Source of the DNA: an uncultured Faecalibacterium sp.
Lineage (GTDB): Bacteria > Bacillota > Clostridia > Oscillospirales > Ruminococcaceae
Length of the DNA: 22,869 nucleotides
NCBI GenBank assembly: GCA_934511465.1
Contig: CAKSWG010000031.1
Span: 1-22,869 of the forward strand
Direction: 5' to 3'
The notes beneath the pieces were generated by a model. That model saw nothing but the letters and a program-made list of their open reading frames with translations. It did not search any database and had not been told where the DNA came from. This document shows, piece by piece, positions 15,139-21,987 of the stretch. Positions within the stretch are counted from its first letter, which is position 1; every line of letters starts with the position of its first letter. A program made the position numbers and the translations under genes.

Positions 15139-17075
15139 TCGCTCATCAGCTCCTTTGCGGTCTTGGTCTCGCCCAGCGGGCCGTGCTGGTTGGAAAAGAG
15201 CACCGCCCCCACCCGGAAGGCTCCGCCGGCCCGCCGGTCCAGATGCATCTGGATGGCGGCAAGGATGCTTTCCAGCACCGGGCCGCGCAGCCCCGCGCCG
15301 TCCAGAATGTCAAGGCAGGCATCGGTGGTGGCGGCGTCCATCAGGGCGGCGCACACTTCCCGCGAAGCCCCGCACAGCGCTGCATGGGCGCAGAACACCT
15401 CGGCACGGCCATCGGCGGTGTGGGAGTGGGTGTTCATGACGCCCGCCGCCAGTTTGACCAGCTTGCCCACATGGCCCACCAGAAGCACCTGTTCAAATCC
15501 TGCCGTCGCCGCCATATCCAGCGTATCTCCGATAAAGTTAGAGGTCTTGACCACCGGGAAGCGCTCGAACTGCGGCAGAGCAGACGCCAGATAGTCCAGC
15601 CCGTAGTTGCCGGGTGCCAGCACCAGCCGCCGGGGCCCGGCGGCGGCTTTGGCCCGCAGCGCAGCCTGATTCATTTCCAGCTGGATGGTATCCAGAATGG
15701 CCTGCTGGCTCATGGGCTCCACGATGCCGCTGGTGCCCAGAATGGAAAGCCCGCCCTCTACTCCGATGTGCGGGTTGAATGTGCGCTTTGCGGTCTCGGC
15801 TCCGCCCTCCACGCTGATGGTCACAGCAAAACCGCCGGTGTAGGCGGCATTTTCGGCCTCCCGTTCCAGTGCTTCGGCGATCATCCGGCGCGGCACATGG
15901 TTGATGGCGGCTTCGCCTACGGGCTGGTCAAGGCCGGGCTTCGTCACCCGGCCCACCCCCTCGCCGCCAAAGATGCGCACGCCGGGGGCATCCGGTTCCA
16001 GCACCACTGTGGCGACCACCGGCAGGCCCGTGGTCACATCCACATCGTCGCCGCCGTCCTTGCGGATGGCACATGCGGCACCCGTATCCGTTCTGCGGCA
16101 CCAGAGTGGAGCCACCTCCACCACAATGCCCTTGGGCGTGCGCAGAGCCACCGTTTCCGGTTCGCGGCCGGTCAGCAGCAGCCGCGCCGCCCCGGCAGCC
16201 CCCAGCGCGGCACAGGTGCCGGTGGTGTAGCCGCAGCGCAGCAGTTTCTGGCCGCTGCGAACGTAATGCTCAAACTGCGGCTTCCCGGCGGGTGCCTTTT
16301 CGGCTTCCGGCTGCGGCGTGCCGTACAGGGCCGCGTACTGCTCCTCCGTCAGGCCGTACAGGGCGCGGATGTTCTCCGGTGTAAAGGCTTTTTCCGGCGC
16401 AAGCACGCCGGAAACACCGCCGGGCGCAACACACACCACCGTATCCGCCACCTTTTGAGCCAGCTCCAGCTCGTGCAGGCTCAGGATCACTGCCAGTTTT
16501 TGGATATGGGCAAGGTCCTTTAAAATGGTCAGCAACTCGATCTTGCCTTTGATGTCCAGAAACGAGGTCGGCTCGTCCAGCAGGATCACTTCCGGCTGCT
16601 GGCACAGGGCCCGGGCCAGCAGGATGCGCTGGCGCTGGCCGTCGCTGATGCGGTTAAAATCCCGGTCTGCCAGCTGCGCCGCGCCTACCAGCTCCAAAGC
16701 CCTGTGCACCTGCTGCCTGTCCCCGGCAGACAAAATGCCCAGCCGTCCGGTGTAGGGATAGCGGCCCGCCGAAACAAAATCAAAGCAGGTGGTCAGCTCC
16801 ATCCGGCGGCTGTGCGGGGCCATGAGGGCCAGCTTCTGCGCCCGCTGGGTACCGGTGTAATCGGCAAGGTTTCTGCCTTCCAGCAGCACCGTGCCGCCCA
16901 TGGGGGCCAGCTGGCCCGCCAGCGTGCGCAGCAAGGTGGATTTGCCTGCGCCGTTGGGGCCGATGAGGGTCAGGATCTGGCCCGGCTGCACCCCGAGGCA
17001 AATATCCGAGAGCAGCGGTGTCTTGCCGTAGCCGATGGCAAGACCCTGTGCTCCGCACAAAAAATGTTCCTTCAT
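15126..17075 (-). CDS. cbiD: ABC transporter ATPase fused to CbiD (cobalt-precorrin-5B C1-methyltransferase)
   Basis: One uninterrupted 649-aa frame carries two proteins. Residues 1 to about 255 are a FecE/BtuD-type ABC ATPase: Walker A GPNGAGKST (39-47), signature ISDGQRQR (143-150), Walker B VILLDEPTSFLD (163-174) and switch His201. The usual Q-loop glutamine is replaced in MAPHSRR (85-91). A linker of about 20 Pro/Ala/Glu-rich residues leads to a complete CbiD (about 275-649), beginning RCGYTTGTCAALGAA and ending at normal family length. CbiD methylates C1 of cobalt-precorrin-5B. The start MKEHFLCG overlaps the permease stop by ATGA; the frame stays open further upstream inside the permease gene, but that is shadow. 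The fusion links the importer to ring methylation in one polypeptide. Confidence 0.92.
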   Translation of the reverse strand: MKEHFLCGAQGLAIGYGKTPLLSDICLGVQPGQILTLIGPNGAGKSTLLRTLAGQLAPMGGTVLLEGRNLADYTGTQRAQKLALMAPHSRRMELTTCFDFVSAGRYPYTGRLGILSAGDRQQVHRALELVGAAQLADRDFNRISDGQRQRILLARALCQQPEVILLDEPTSFLDIKGKIELLTILKDLAHIQKLAVILSLHELELAQKVADTVVCVAPGGVSGVLAPEKAFTPENIRALYGLTEEQYAALYGTPQPEAEKAPAGKPQFEHYVRSGQKLLRCGYTTGTCAALGAAGAARLLLTGREPETVALRTPKGIVVEVAPLWCRRTDTGAACAIRKDGGDDVDVTTGLPVVATVVLEPDAPGVRIFGGEGVGRVTKPGLDQPVGEAAINHVPRRMIAEALEREAENAAYTGGFAVTISVEGGAETAKRTFNPHIGVEGGLSILGTSGIVEPMSQQAILDTIQLEMNQAALRAKAAAGPRRLVLAPGNYGLDYLASALPQFERFPVVKTSNFIGDTLDMAATAGFEQVLLVGHVGKLVKLAAGVMNTHSHTADGRAEVFCAHAALCGASREVCAALMDAATTDACLDILDGAGLRGPVLESILAAIQMHLDRRAGGAFRVGAVLFSNQHGPLGETKTAKELMSEWQN

Positions 17076-18088
17076 CGTGCCCCCTCCTGACTGCGCCGCA
17101 CCAGCAGCCAGATGACCACCGGTGCACCGAACACGGCCGTGACCGAGCTGATGGACAGCTCTGTGGGCGCAAACAGACTGCGGGCCAGCAGGTCGCAGAA
17201 CAGGCAGAAAGCCGCACCGCCCAGACAGCACCCGGGCAGCACATGCAGCGGCTTTGCGCTGCCCAGCAGCTGCTTTACAAGGTGCGGCACCGCGATGCCC
17301 ACAAAGGAGATCGGCCCCGCAAAGGCGGTGACACAGGCGGCCAGCAGACTGGAAAGCAGCACCAGTGCCGCCGAGAAGGGTTTCACATTCACGCCCACGC
17401 TGCGGGCGTATTCTTCGCCCATCTGGTAGGCTGCCATGGGCTTGGAAAGCAGAAAGGACGCCGCCAGCACCGGCAGTGTGACCAGCGCCGCAGCCTGCAC
17501 ATTGGCCCATGTCATGCCGGAAAAGCTGCCCTGCGACCAGTTGTGCAGGTTGACGATGTTAGAGTCCTGCGCGAAGGCCACCACGATATCGGTGACAGCG
17601 GAACAGATGTAGCCGATCATCACGCCGCAGATGACCAGAATGCTCATGCGCTGCACCCGCCGGGCCACCGCCAGCACAAAGGCCATAGCTGCCATGGCGC
17701 CCGCAAAGGCTGCTATGATCAGTGTCACCGAGCCGGTCAGCATGCCGCGGTTCAGGAACACCACCATGGTAAGGGCCACCGCCAGCTTGGCACCGCTGGA
17801 AATGCCCATGACAAAAGGCCCTGCAATGGGGTTTGCAAAAAAGGTCTGCAACAGGTACCCCGCCACGCTGAGGGCCGCGCCCAGCAGCGCTGCCATCGCC
17901 GCGCGGGGCAGGCGCAGCTGCAAAATGATGTTCACGGCAAGCACGTCCTGCTCTTTGCCCAGCAATGCCGCCAGCACCGCGCCCGGCGCAAGGGATACGC
18001 TGCCCCAGAACAGGTTCAGTGCAAACAGCACGGCCAACGCTGCCGCAAGGGCAGTGTAGGAGGCTGCAAGGCGTCTGGTACGGGTCAT
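17072..18088 (-). CDS. FecCD/BtuC-family ABC importer permease
   Basis: A 338-aa integral membrane protein of the FecCD/BtuC family, with about nine to ten hydrophobic segments. Family motifs are visible: LRLPRAAMAALLGAALSVAG (residues about 58-77) and GPISFVGIAVPHLVK near the C-terminus. Such permeases move vitamin B12, haem or siderophores. Here the gene lies between a binding lipoprotein and an ATPase fused to CbiD, inside a cobalamin operon, so a corrinoid or related tetrapyrrole is the likely cargo; the sequence does not prove it. AAAGGAA lies a few bases before the start, and 30 nt separate it from the upstream gene. Confidence 0.9.
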   Translation of the reverse strand: MTRTRRLAASYTALAAALAVLFALNLFWGSVSLAPGAVLAALLGKEQDVLAVNIILQLRLPRAAMAALLGAALSVAGYLLQTFFANPIAGPFVMGISSGAKLAVALTMVVFLNRGMLTGSVTLIIAAFAGAMAAMAFVLAVARRVQRMSILVICGVMIGYICSAVTDIVVAFAQDSNIVNLHNWSQGSFSGMTWANVQAAALVTLPVLAASFLLSKPMAAYQMGEEYARSVGVNVKPFSAALVLLSSLLAACVTAFAGPISFVGIAVPHLVKQLLGSAKPLHVLPGCCLGGAAFCLFCDLLARSLFAPTELSISSVTAVFGAPVVIWLLVRRSQEGAR

Positions 18089-18118
18089 AGGCTTTCCTTT
18101 CTGTAAAATTTTCTCTCT

Positions 18119-19258
18119 TTAATCCACATGGGTGAGGAATTTCAGGGTACCGGCGGCAGGTGTACCCTCGGTGAACACCCGGTTCATATCCACGATCAGG
18201 TCTGCCAGCTCCATGCTCTGCTGGAACAGGCTCTGGGTGGTGCACCACACCTGACCGTTCTGCACCGCTTTGAACTCGTTCAGCAGTGGGAAACGCTCGG
18301 TCAGCTGGCTCACCGATGCGATCATGCCCTCGATGGCGCTGTTGTAGATGAGCACATCGGCATCCTTTGCGCCTGCATAAAAGTCCTCAAGCGGCAGGTT
18401 CATAGTAGCAAGGCTGTTGCCATTGTCCGTCAGGTCCGCAAAGACATAGCTGCCGCCGGCCATCTCGATTATTTTAGCCACATAGTCATTGCCCTTGCGC
18501 ACAGTGGCAAGGTTGTTGGTGGTCAGCGAGAAGAACACACAGCTCTTGCCGGTGGGCTGCTGCTCCAGCAGCGGCGTAATGGCTGCTTCCTGCGCGGCAA
18601 ATATCTGCTCGGCCATTTCCTCTTTGCCCAGCAGGATGCCGTACAGCTTGATCCACTCCATGCGGGCCAGCGGGCCGCTCTCGTAGCTGGAACGCTCCAC
18701 CAGCACCGGGATGCCGAACCGTTCCAGCTGTTCCTTTACCTCCGGCGTGTGCAGGATCATGGTGTTCTGGATGGCAAGGCCGCAGTCTGCGGCCAAGATC
18801 TGCTCATAGTCCGGCGCACTGTATTTGCCTGCGTAGGCAATCCTGCCTGCTTCCATGGCCTGCCGTGCCTCGGGCAGGTACCAGCCCTCGGCCCGGGTAC
18901 CGGAAAGGGTCACGCTGTCCAGTGCGTCCAGATGCAGGATCAGGTCCATCACCGAAGTAGAGACAAGGTAAATGTTCTCCACCGGCTGGCGCAGCACAGT
19001 CACATCGGCGGGCAGGCTTTCCACCTCGGCAGCATCCTGCGGCACAACGAGAAATTTCTGGCCGGAATCCGGGATGCTCACCATGGTATAGCCACCCTCA
19101 TAGCAGTCCGCCGTGAACTGCTGCGCGTAATCCAGCTTGTAATGATGGGAGAAAACAAGACTTTCCGTATTGGCAGGCTGAGTCTTGCTGCCGCAGCCGG
19201 TCAGCGTCAGCGCCGCGGCCGGGATCAGTTTCAGAAATTGGTTGCGCGTGATCTTCAT
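18119..19258 (-). CDS. ABC importer solute-binding lipoprotein (BtuF/FecB type)
   Basis: The 379-aa product is the binding protein of the importer. It has a lipoprotein signal ending in the lipobox LTGC (Cys22). The n-region ITRNQFLK resembles a weakened twin-arginine motif. The mature part looks like a class III periplasmic-binding-protein fold (BtuF/FecB), with two lobes and motifs such as VTVLRQPVENIYLVSTSVMD and PLARMEWIKLYGILLG. It is anchored outside the membrane and hands cargo to the permease encoded next. Its ribosome site AAGGAG, 6 nt before the ATG, is formed by the end of the palindromic element upstream. Cargo is inferred to be a corrinoid from context; iron complexes are the main alternative. 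Confidence 0.88.
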   Translation of the reverse strand: MKITRNQFLKLIPAAALTLTGCGSKTQPANTESLVFSHHYKLDYAQQFTADCYEGGYTMVSIPDSGQKFLVVPQDAAEVESLPADVTVLRQPVENIYLVSTSVMDLILHLDALDSVTLSGTRAEGWYLPEARQAMEAGRIAYAGKYSAPDYEQILAADCGLAIQNTMILHTPEVKEQLERFGIPVLVERSSYESGPLARMEWIKLYGILLGKEEMAEQIFAAQEAAITPLLEQQPTGKSCVFFSLTTNNLATVRKGNDYVAKIIEMAGGSYVFADLTDNGNSLATMNLPLEDFYAGAKDADVLIYNSAIEGMIASVSQLTERFPLLNEFKAVQNGQVWCTTQSLFQQSMELADLIVDMNRVFTEGTPAAGTLKFLTHVD

Positions 19259-19260
19259 AG

Positions 19261-19396
19261 GTAACTCCTTCCGTCACGGCTTGCGCCGTGCCACCTCCCT
19301 CATAGAGGGAGGCTTTGGCAGTACGGTAAAGTTTATCTTTTTGCCAAAGGCCCCCTCTTTGAGGGGGCTGTCACCGAAGGTGACTGGAGGAGTTAC
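19261..19396. repeat. 136-bp palindromic element (MITE-like) between two operon genes
   Basis: The two arms, 19261-19319 and 19343-19396, are imperfect inverted copies of each other around a 23-bp centre. Both ends are GTAACTCC in opposite directions. Each arm folds further: stems at 19275-19290 (CACGGC/GCCGTG), 19294-19312 (CCTCCCTC/GAGGGAGG), 19351-19367 (CCCCCTC/GAGGGGG) and 19370-19384 (GTCACC/GGTGAC). It looks like a non-coding mobile repeat that I associate with Faecalibacterium-type genomes. Its right end contains the TAA stop of the upstream gene, and its left end supplies the AAGGAG ribosome site of the downstream gene. Confidence 0.8.
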
Positions 19397-20244
19397 TTCA
19401 AACTTGCCGAATCAAAGGTCAGGGTATATTCGATCTCGTGCGGCTGGCTCATGGCCACCGTGTCGGCGGTGACGTCCAGTGCCGTGTCCAGCGCGGCAAC
19501 GGGGATCTCAAAGGTGGAGTTGCCCTCGGTGTTGGTGGGCAGATACTTCTCGCCCTCCACGATCATATAATCGTAGTTGGGGCTGCTCCACACGATGGTG
19601 GCGGTCATTTTGCCGTCCGCCACGGTCAGGGCTGCGGGGCTGTCTACGGTGGCACGGCCGGAGCCGCCCTCCAAGGTCACATCGCAGGTGTAGGTGCCGT
19701 CGGCGGGCGTTTGGGCAGCGGCTTTCTCTACTGCGTCGCGCACGCTGACCACATGGTCGTACCACTTGCCCTTGGTGCCCAGAATGGCAAGGTCAAAATC
19801 AGTATCCAGCGCGGACACCGGGATGTCGAAGCCGTACACCTCCTCCGAGGTGCCGTCGGTGTAGGTGACGGTGTCGGTGGTGGGCAGCAGCCAATCGGCC
19901 TTGTTGGCCTCGGCGTCTGCGGCCTTGCCCAGATACAGGTTGACGATGTGGGTGGAAGCAAGACTGACGTGGAAGGTCATTTCGCCGTTTGCCACGGTCA
20001 GAGTGCCTTTGCCATCGCAGGCTTCGTTGGCATGGAACATGCTGCTGTCGGTCTCGAACTCGGCAGTGTATACGCCGTCCGGCAGAGCGGCGGTCTCAGC
20101 GGCAGCCGAAGAAGCTATAGAAGATGCTGCTTCCGAGCTGGCAGCGCCGGACGCCGCAGAAGATGCCGTGGAAGAAGCGCCGCAGCCTGCCAGCAGGCTC
20201 AGTGCCAGAGAAGCAGCGACAACACAGGAAAAAACGCGTTTCAT
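19393..20244 (-). CDS. Lipoprotein with two beta-type repeats, NEAT-like (function unproven)
   Basis: The 283-aa protein has a signal peptide with lipobox LLAGC (Cys21), a Ser/Ala-rich linker (about 22-53) and two related domains. Repeat 1 (about 55-170) begins DGVYTAEF and has LTVANGEMTFHVSL and FDIPVSALDTDFDL. Repeat 2 (about 181-278) begins DGTYTCDV and has LTVADGKMTATIVW and FEIPVAALDTALDV. The pattern resembles NEAT (iron-transport-associated) domains that bind haem, but I do not see a clear haem-tyrosine motif. As the first gene of the operon, next to the importer, it may capture or pass on a tetrapyrrole or corrinoid at the cell surface; that is inference. Its stop codon lies inside the palindromic element. 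AGAGG lies about 10 nt before the ATG. Confidence 0.75.
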   Translation of the reverse strand: MKRVFSCVVAASLALSLLAGCGASSTASSAASGAASSEAASSIASSAAAETAALPDGVYTAEFETDSSMFHANEACDGKGTLTVANGEMTFHVSLASTHIVNLYLGKAADAEANKADWLLPTTDTVTYTDGTSEEVYGFDIPVSALDTDFDLAILGTKGKWYDHVVSVRDAVEKAAAQTPADGTYTCDVTLEGGSGRATVDSPAALTVADGKMTATIVWSSPNYDYMIVEGEKYLPTNTEGNSTFEIPVAALDTALDVTADTVAMSQPHEIEYTLTFDSASLK

Positions 20245-20288
20245 GGAAAAATACCTCTACATTATAAAATAAAACAGAAATCGGATTT

Positions 20289-20317
20289 ATTATAGCATGA
20301 TTCTGAACAAAAAAGAA
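20289..20317 (-). promoter_or_regulatory. Promoter of the main cobalamin operon
   Basis: On the minus strand, the extended -10 ATGCTATAAT has its TATAAT at 20289-20294, about 45 nt before the lipoprotein start. The -35 is weak (TTCTTT-like) and falls in the T tract of the preceding terminator. No riboswitch fits between this promoter and the gene. Confidence 0.6.
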
Positions 20318-20368
20318 CCCTCTCAGTCAGGACTCCGCCGGAGCGGCCGCGAGACGGAGAGGGTTCTT
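20308..20368 (-). terminator. Terminator after cbiK
   Basis: A 12-bp perfect stem, 20313-20324 with 20357-20368 (AAGAACCCTCTC/GAGAGGGTTCTT), holds a 32-nt GC-rich loop. On the minus strand it is followed by TTTTTTG. It starts only 5 nt after the cbiK stop and separates cbiK from the main operon. Confidence 0.85.
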
Positions 20369-20373
20369 GAAAA

Positions 20374-21606
20374 TCAACCGTTCAGAGAATCGATCGCCGC
20401 CTTGGTGTGGGCGACATACAGCTTCTGGACATCCTCGATCTCACCCAGACCAGCGATCTGGCAGTCAACCGACTCAAATGCATCGGAAGCGTTGAACATG
20501 CTCAGCCAGGAATCATCATCCGAACCGGCCATGTCGTTGTTGGCGTGATCGCCGGCAACCACCATCAGCGGGCGCAGGATTACCTTGGTGTAGCCTGCAG
20601 CCTTGACAGCCTCGATGACGTTCTCGCAGGCAGTTTCCTCCGGCTCGCCCTCAACGGTGCCAATGAACACATTGTCATAGCCCAGAGTCTGCATGGTGGT
20701 CTGCATCTGGCTGTAGCTCACCTTTGCGGTGTGAGAGGTGCCGTGGCCCATAAAGACAAAGGCGACCTTGTCCGCGGCAGCGGCGTCCAGACTGTCGTAG
20801 CCGGCTTCCTTCACGGCAGCAGCGGTGACAGCCTTGGCAACGTCTTCCTTATCCTGATTGATGATGGTGGCGTCAGAGCCGACCTCGCCCAGCAGGGGCT
20901 CAGCCACAGCGACAGATTCAAACTTGTCGCGGTAGGTGTCGATCATTTCCATCATTTCGTCGTACTCAGCGCCGTGCATCAGGTGGGTGGGCTGGACGAC
21001 AAGGTTCTTCACACCGTTTGCCACAGCGCGGTCCATGGCCTGCTGCATATTATCGATCTTTTCGCCGTCACGGGCCTGCACATGGTTGATGATGATCTGT
21101 GCGGTGAAGGCGCGGCGCACGCTCCAGTCCGGGTATGCGGCCTGCAGAGCATCCTCGATGCCCTTGATGTCCTTCACGCGGCTGTCGTTGAAGGAGGTGC
21201 CGAAGGAGACCACCAGCAGCTCGTTGTCGCCGATGTCGTCCTGATTGCGGGCATCGTCCTTGGAAGCGTCGCCGGTGTCACGGCCAAAGTAGTCGGGGTC
21301 GGCATTCTCGCCTTCCACCAGTTCCTTCTGGGTGTCGGTCAGGGCATCCCATGCAGCCTTGGCAGCTTCGCACTGGGCGTCGGTGTCCTCATTGCGCTCC
21401 TGCACATAGATGGCATCGATCAGGTCTGCCACGTTCTTTGCCGCCATTTCGTCTGCCTCCTCGCTGCTTGCTGCGCTGGAAGCAGCAGACGCAGCGGTGC
21501 TGGATGCAGTGCTGGAAGCAGCACCGCCGCAGCCGGTGAGCACGCCGGCGCACAGGGCCAGAGCCGTAACGGCCGCAGCCAGCTTCTTGGTTTCGATCTT
21601 TCTCAT
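20374..21606 (-). CDS. cbiK: Lipoprotein-anchored sirohydrochlorin cobaltochelatase CbiK
   Basis: CbiK inserts cobalt into sirohydrochlorin, the entry step of the anaerobic pathway. The 410-aa protein is much longer than the usual 260-odd residues. It begins with a lipoprotein signal, lipobox LTGC (Cys26), and a Ser/Ala linker (27-48). Then comes a small helical module (about 52-100) with AAKAAWDALTDTQKELVEG, like modules in surface proteins. The chelatase domain spans about 128-410, with His208 in QPTHLMHGAEYD, His288 in GHGTSH and AGDHANNDMAG (351-361); the metal-binding histidines are intact. The start MRKIETKK is chosen for the signal peptide and for AAGGAC 6 nt upstream. An outside location is unusual; periplasmic CbiK is known in Desulfovibrio. 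A cobalamin riboswitch controls it. Confidence 0.9.
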   Translation of the reverse strand: MRKIETKKLAAAVTALALCAGVLTGCGGAASSTASSTAASAASSAASSEEADEMAAKNVADLIDAIYVQERNEDTDAQCEAAKAAWDALTDTQKELVEGENADPDYFGRDTGDASKDDARNQDDIGDNELLVVSFGTSFNDSRVKDIKGIEDALQAAYPDWSVRRAFTAQIIINHVQARDGEKIDNMQQAMDRAVANGVKNLVVQPTHLMHGAEYDEMMEMIDTYRDKFESVAVAEPLLGEVGSDATIINQDKEDVAKAVTAAAVKEAGYDSLDAAAADKVAFVFMGHGTSHTAKVSYSQMQTTMQTLGYDNVFIGTVEGEPEETACENVIEAVKAAGYTKVILRPLMVVAGDHANNDMAGSDDDSWLSMFNASDAFESVDCQIAGLGEIEDVQKLYVAHTKAAIDSLNG

Positions 21607-21672
21607 GTTCTTGTCCTTTCCTGTGGGTAAAATTGCGTTGCGAACCAAACAAAAGGTACAGGAAAGAGAGGT

Positions 21673-21722
21673 AAAAAAGGGGCCTTTCTGCTTTGCGGAT
21701 GGCATCACAAAAAGGCCCTTTT
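21673..21722 (-). terminator. Terminator of the riboswitch expression platform
   Basis: On the minus strand, GGGCCTTT (21711-21718) pairs with AAAGGCCC (21680-21687). The stem is extended by A-T pairs past one mismatch and is followed by TTTTTT (21673-21678). It lies between the cobalamin riboswitch and cbiK, as expected for transcriptional attenuation by bound cobalamin. Confidence 0.75.
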
Positions 21723-21733
21723 GATCAGGCTTT

Positions 21734-21781
21734 TTGGTACAACCAATTCCTCGTGATCTGGGGCCAAAGCCCCCGTACCAA
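21734..21781 (-). promoter_or_regulatory. Linker hairpin between riboswitch aptamer and terminator
   Basis: TTGGTAC and GTACCAA (21734-21740 with 21775-21781) can pair, enclosing a small GC hairpin (21760-21764 with 21769-21773). The outer arm shares two bases (21780-21781) with the 3' strand of riboswitch stem P1, and GGCCC in the inner hairpin could pair with GGGCC of the terminator's 5' arm. It could act as the switch between anti-terminated and terminated states; this is inference from pairing only. Confidence 0.4.
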
Positions 21782-21967
21782 CAGCAGGCAGGTTTCCTGA
21801 CTGAAAGATCGCCGCCCGGCATCCCCTTCCCGGAGCAAAACTCCAGTGGCCGGTGCAAAGCACCCTGATGCGGACTCCCTTATCACAGTGACGAGATCGT
21901 GCGGGATCTGCACCCGCTTCCCTTTTACCCTTCCCGCCGCACACTGCGGCAGAAGGCACCTGCTGTT
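21780..21967 (-). ncRNA. Cobalamin riboswitch (class I, AdoCbl type)
   Basis: The minus strand shows the conserved core in order: AAAAGGGAAGCGGGTG, CCCGCACGATCTCGTCACTGTG, GGAGTCCGC, the B12 box GGCCACTGGAG, CTCCGGGAAGGGGATGCC and CAGTCAGGAAACCTGCC. The closing stem P1 is a perfect 9-bp pair, AACAGCAGG (21959-21967) with CCTGCTGTT (21780-21788). A promoter lies just upstream and a terminator lies between the aptamer and cbiK, so cobalamin should lower cbiK transcription. Confidence 0.95.
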
Positions 21968-21987
21968 TTCTGTTCAGTTCGCTGAAA

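Noticed and set aside
17076..17510. N-terminal extension of the ATPase-CbiD frame
   Set aside because: The upstream 145 codons lie entirely within the permease gene in another frame. The Met at 17075 overlaps the permease stop by ATGA and begins the ABC domain properly.
19261..19396. Terminator between the two lipoprotein genes
   Set aside because: The hairpins are strong but no T tract follows on the minus strand; the symmetry of the whole unit fits a repeat element better.
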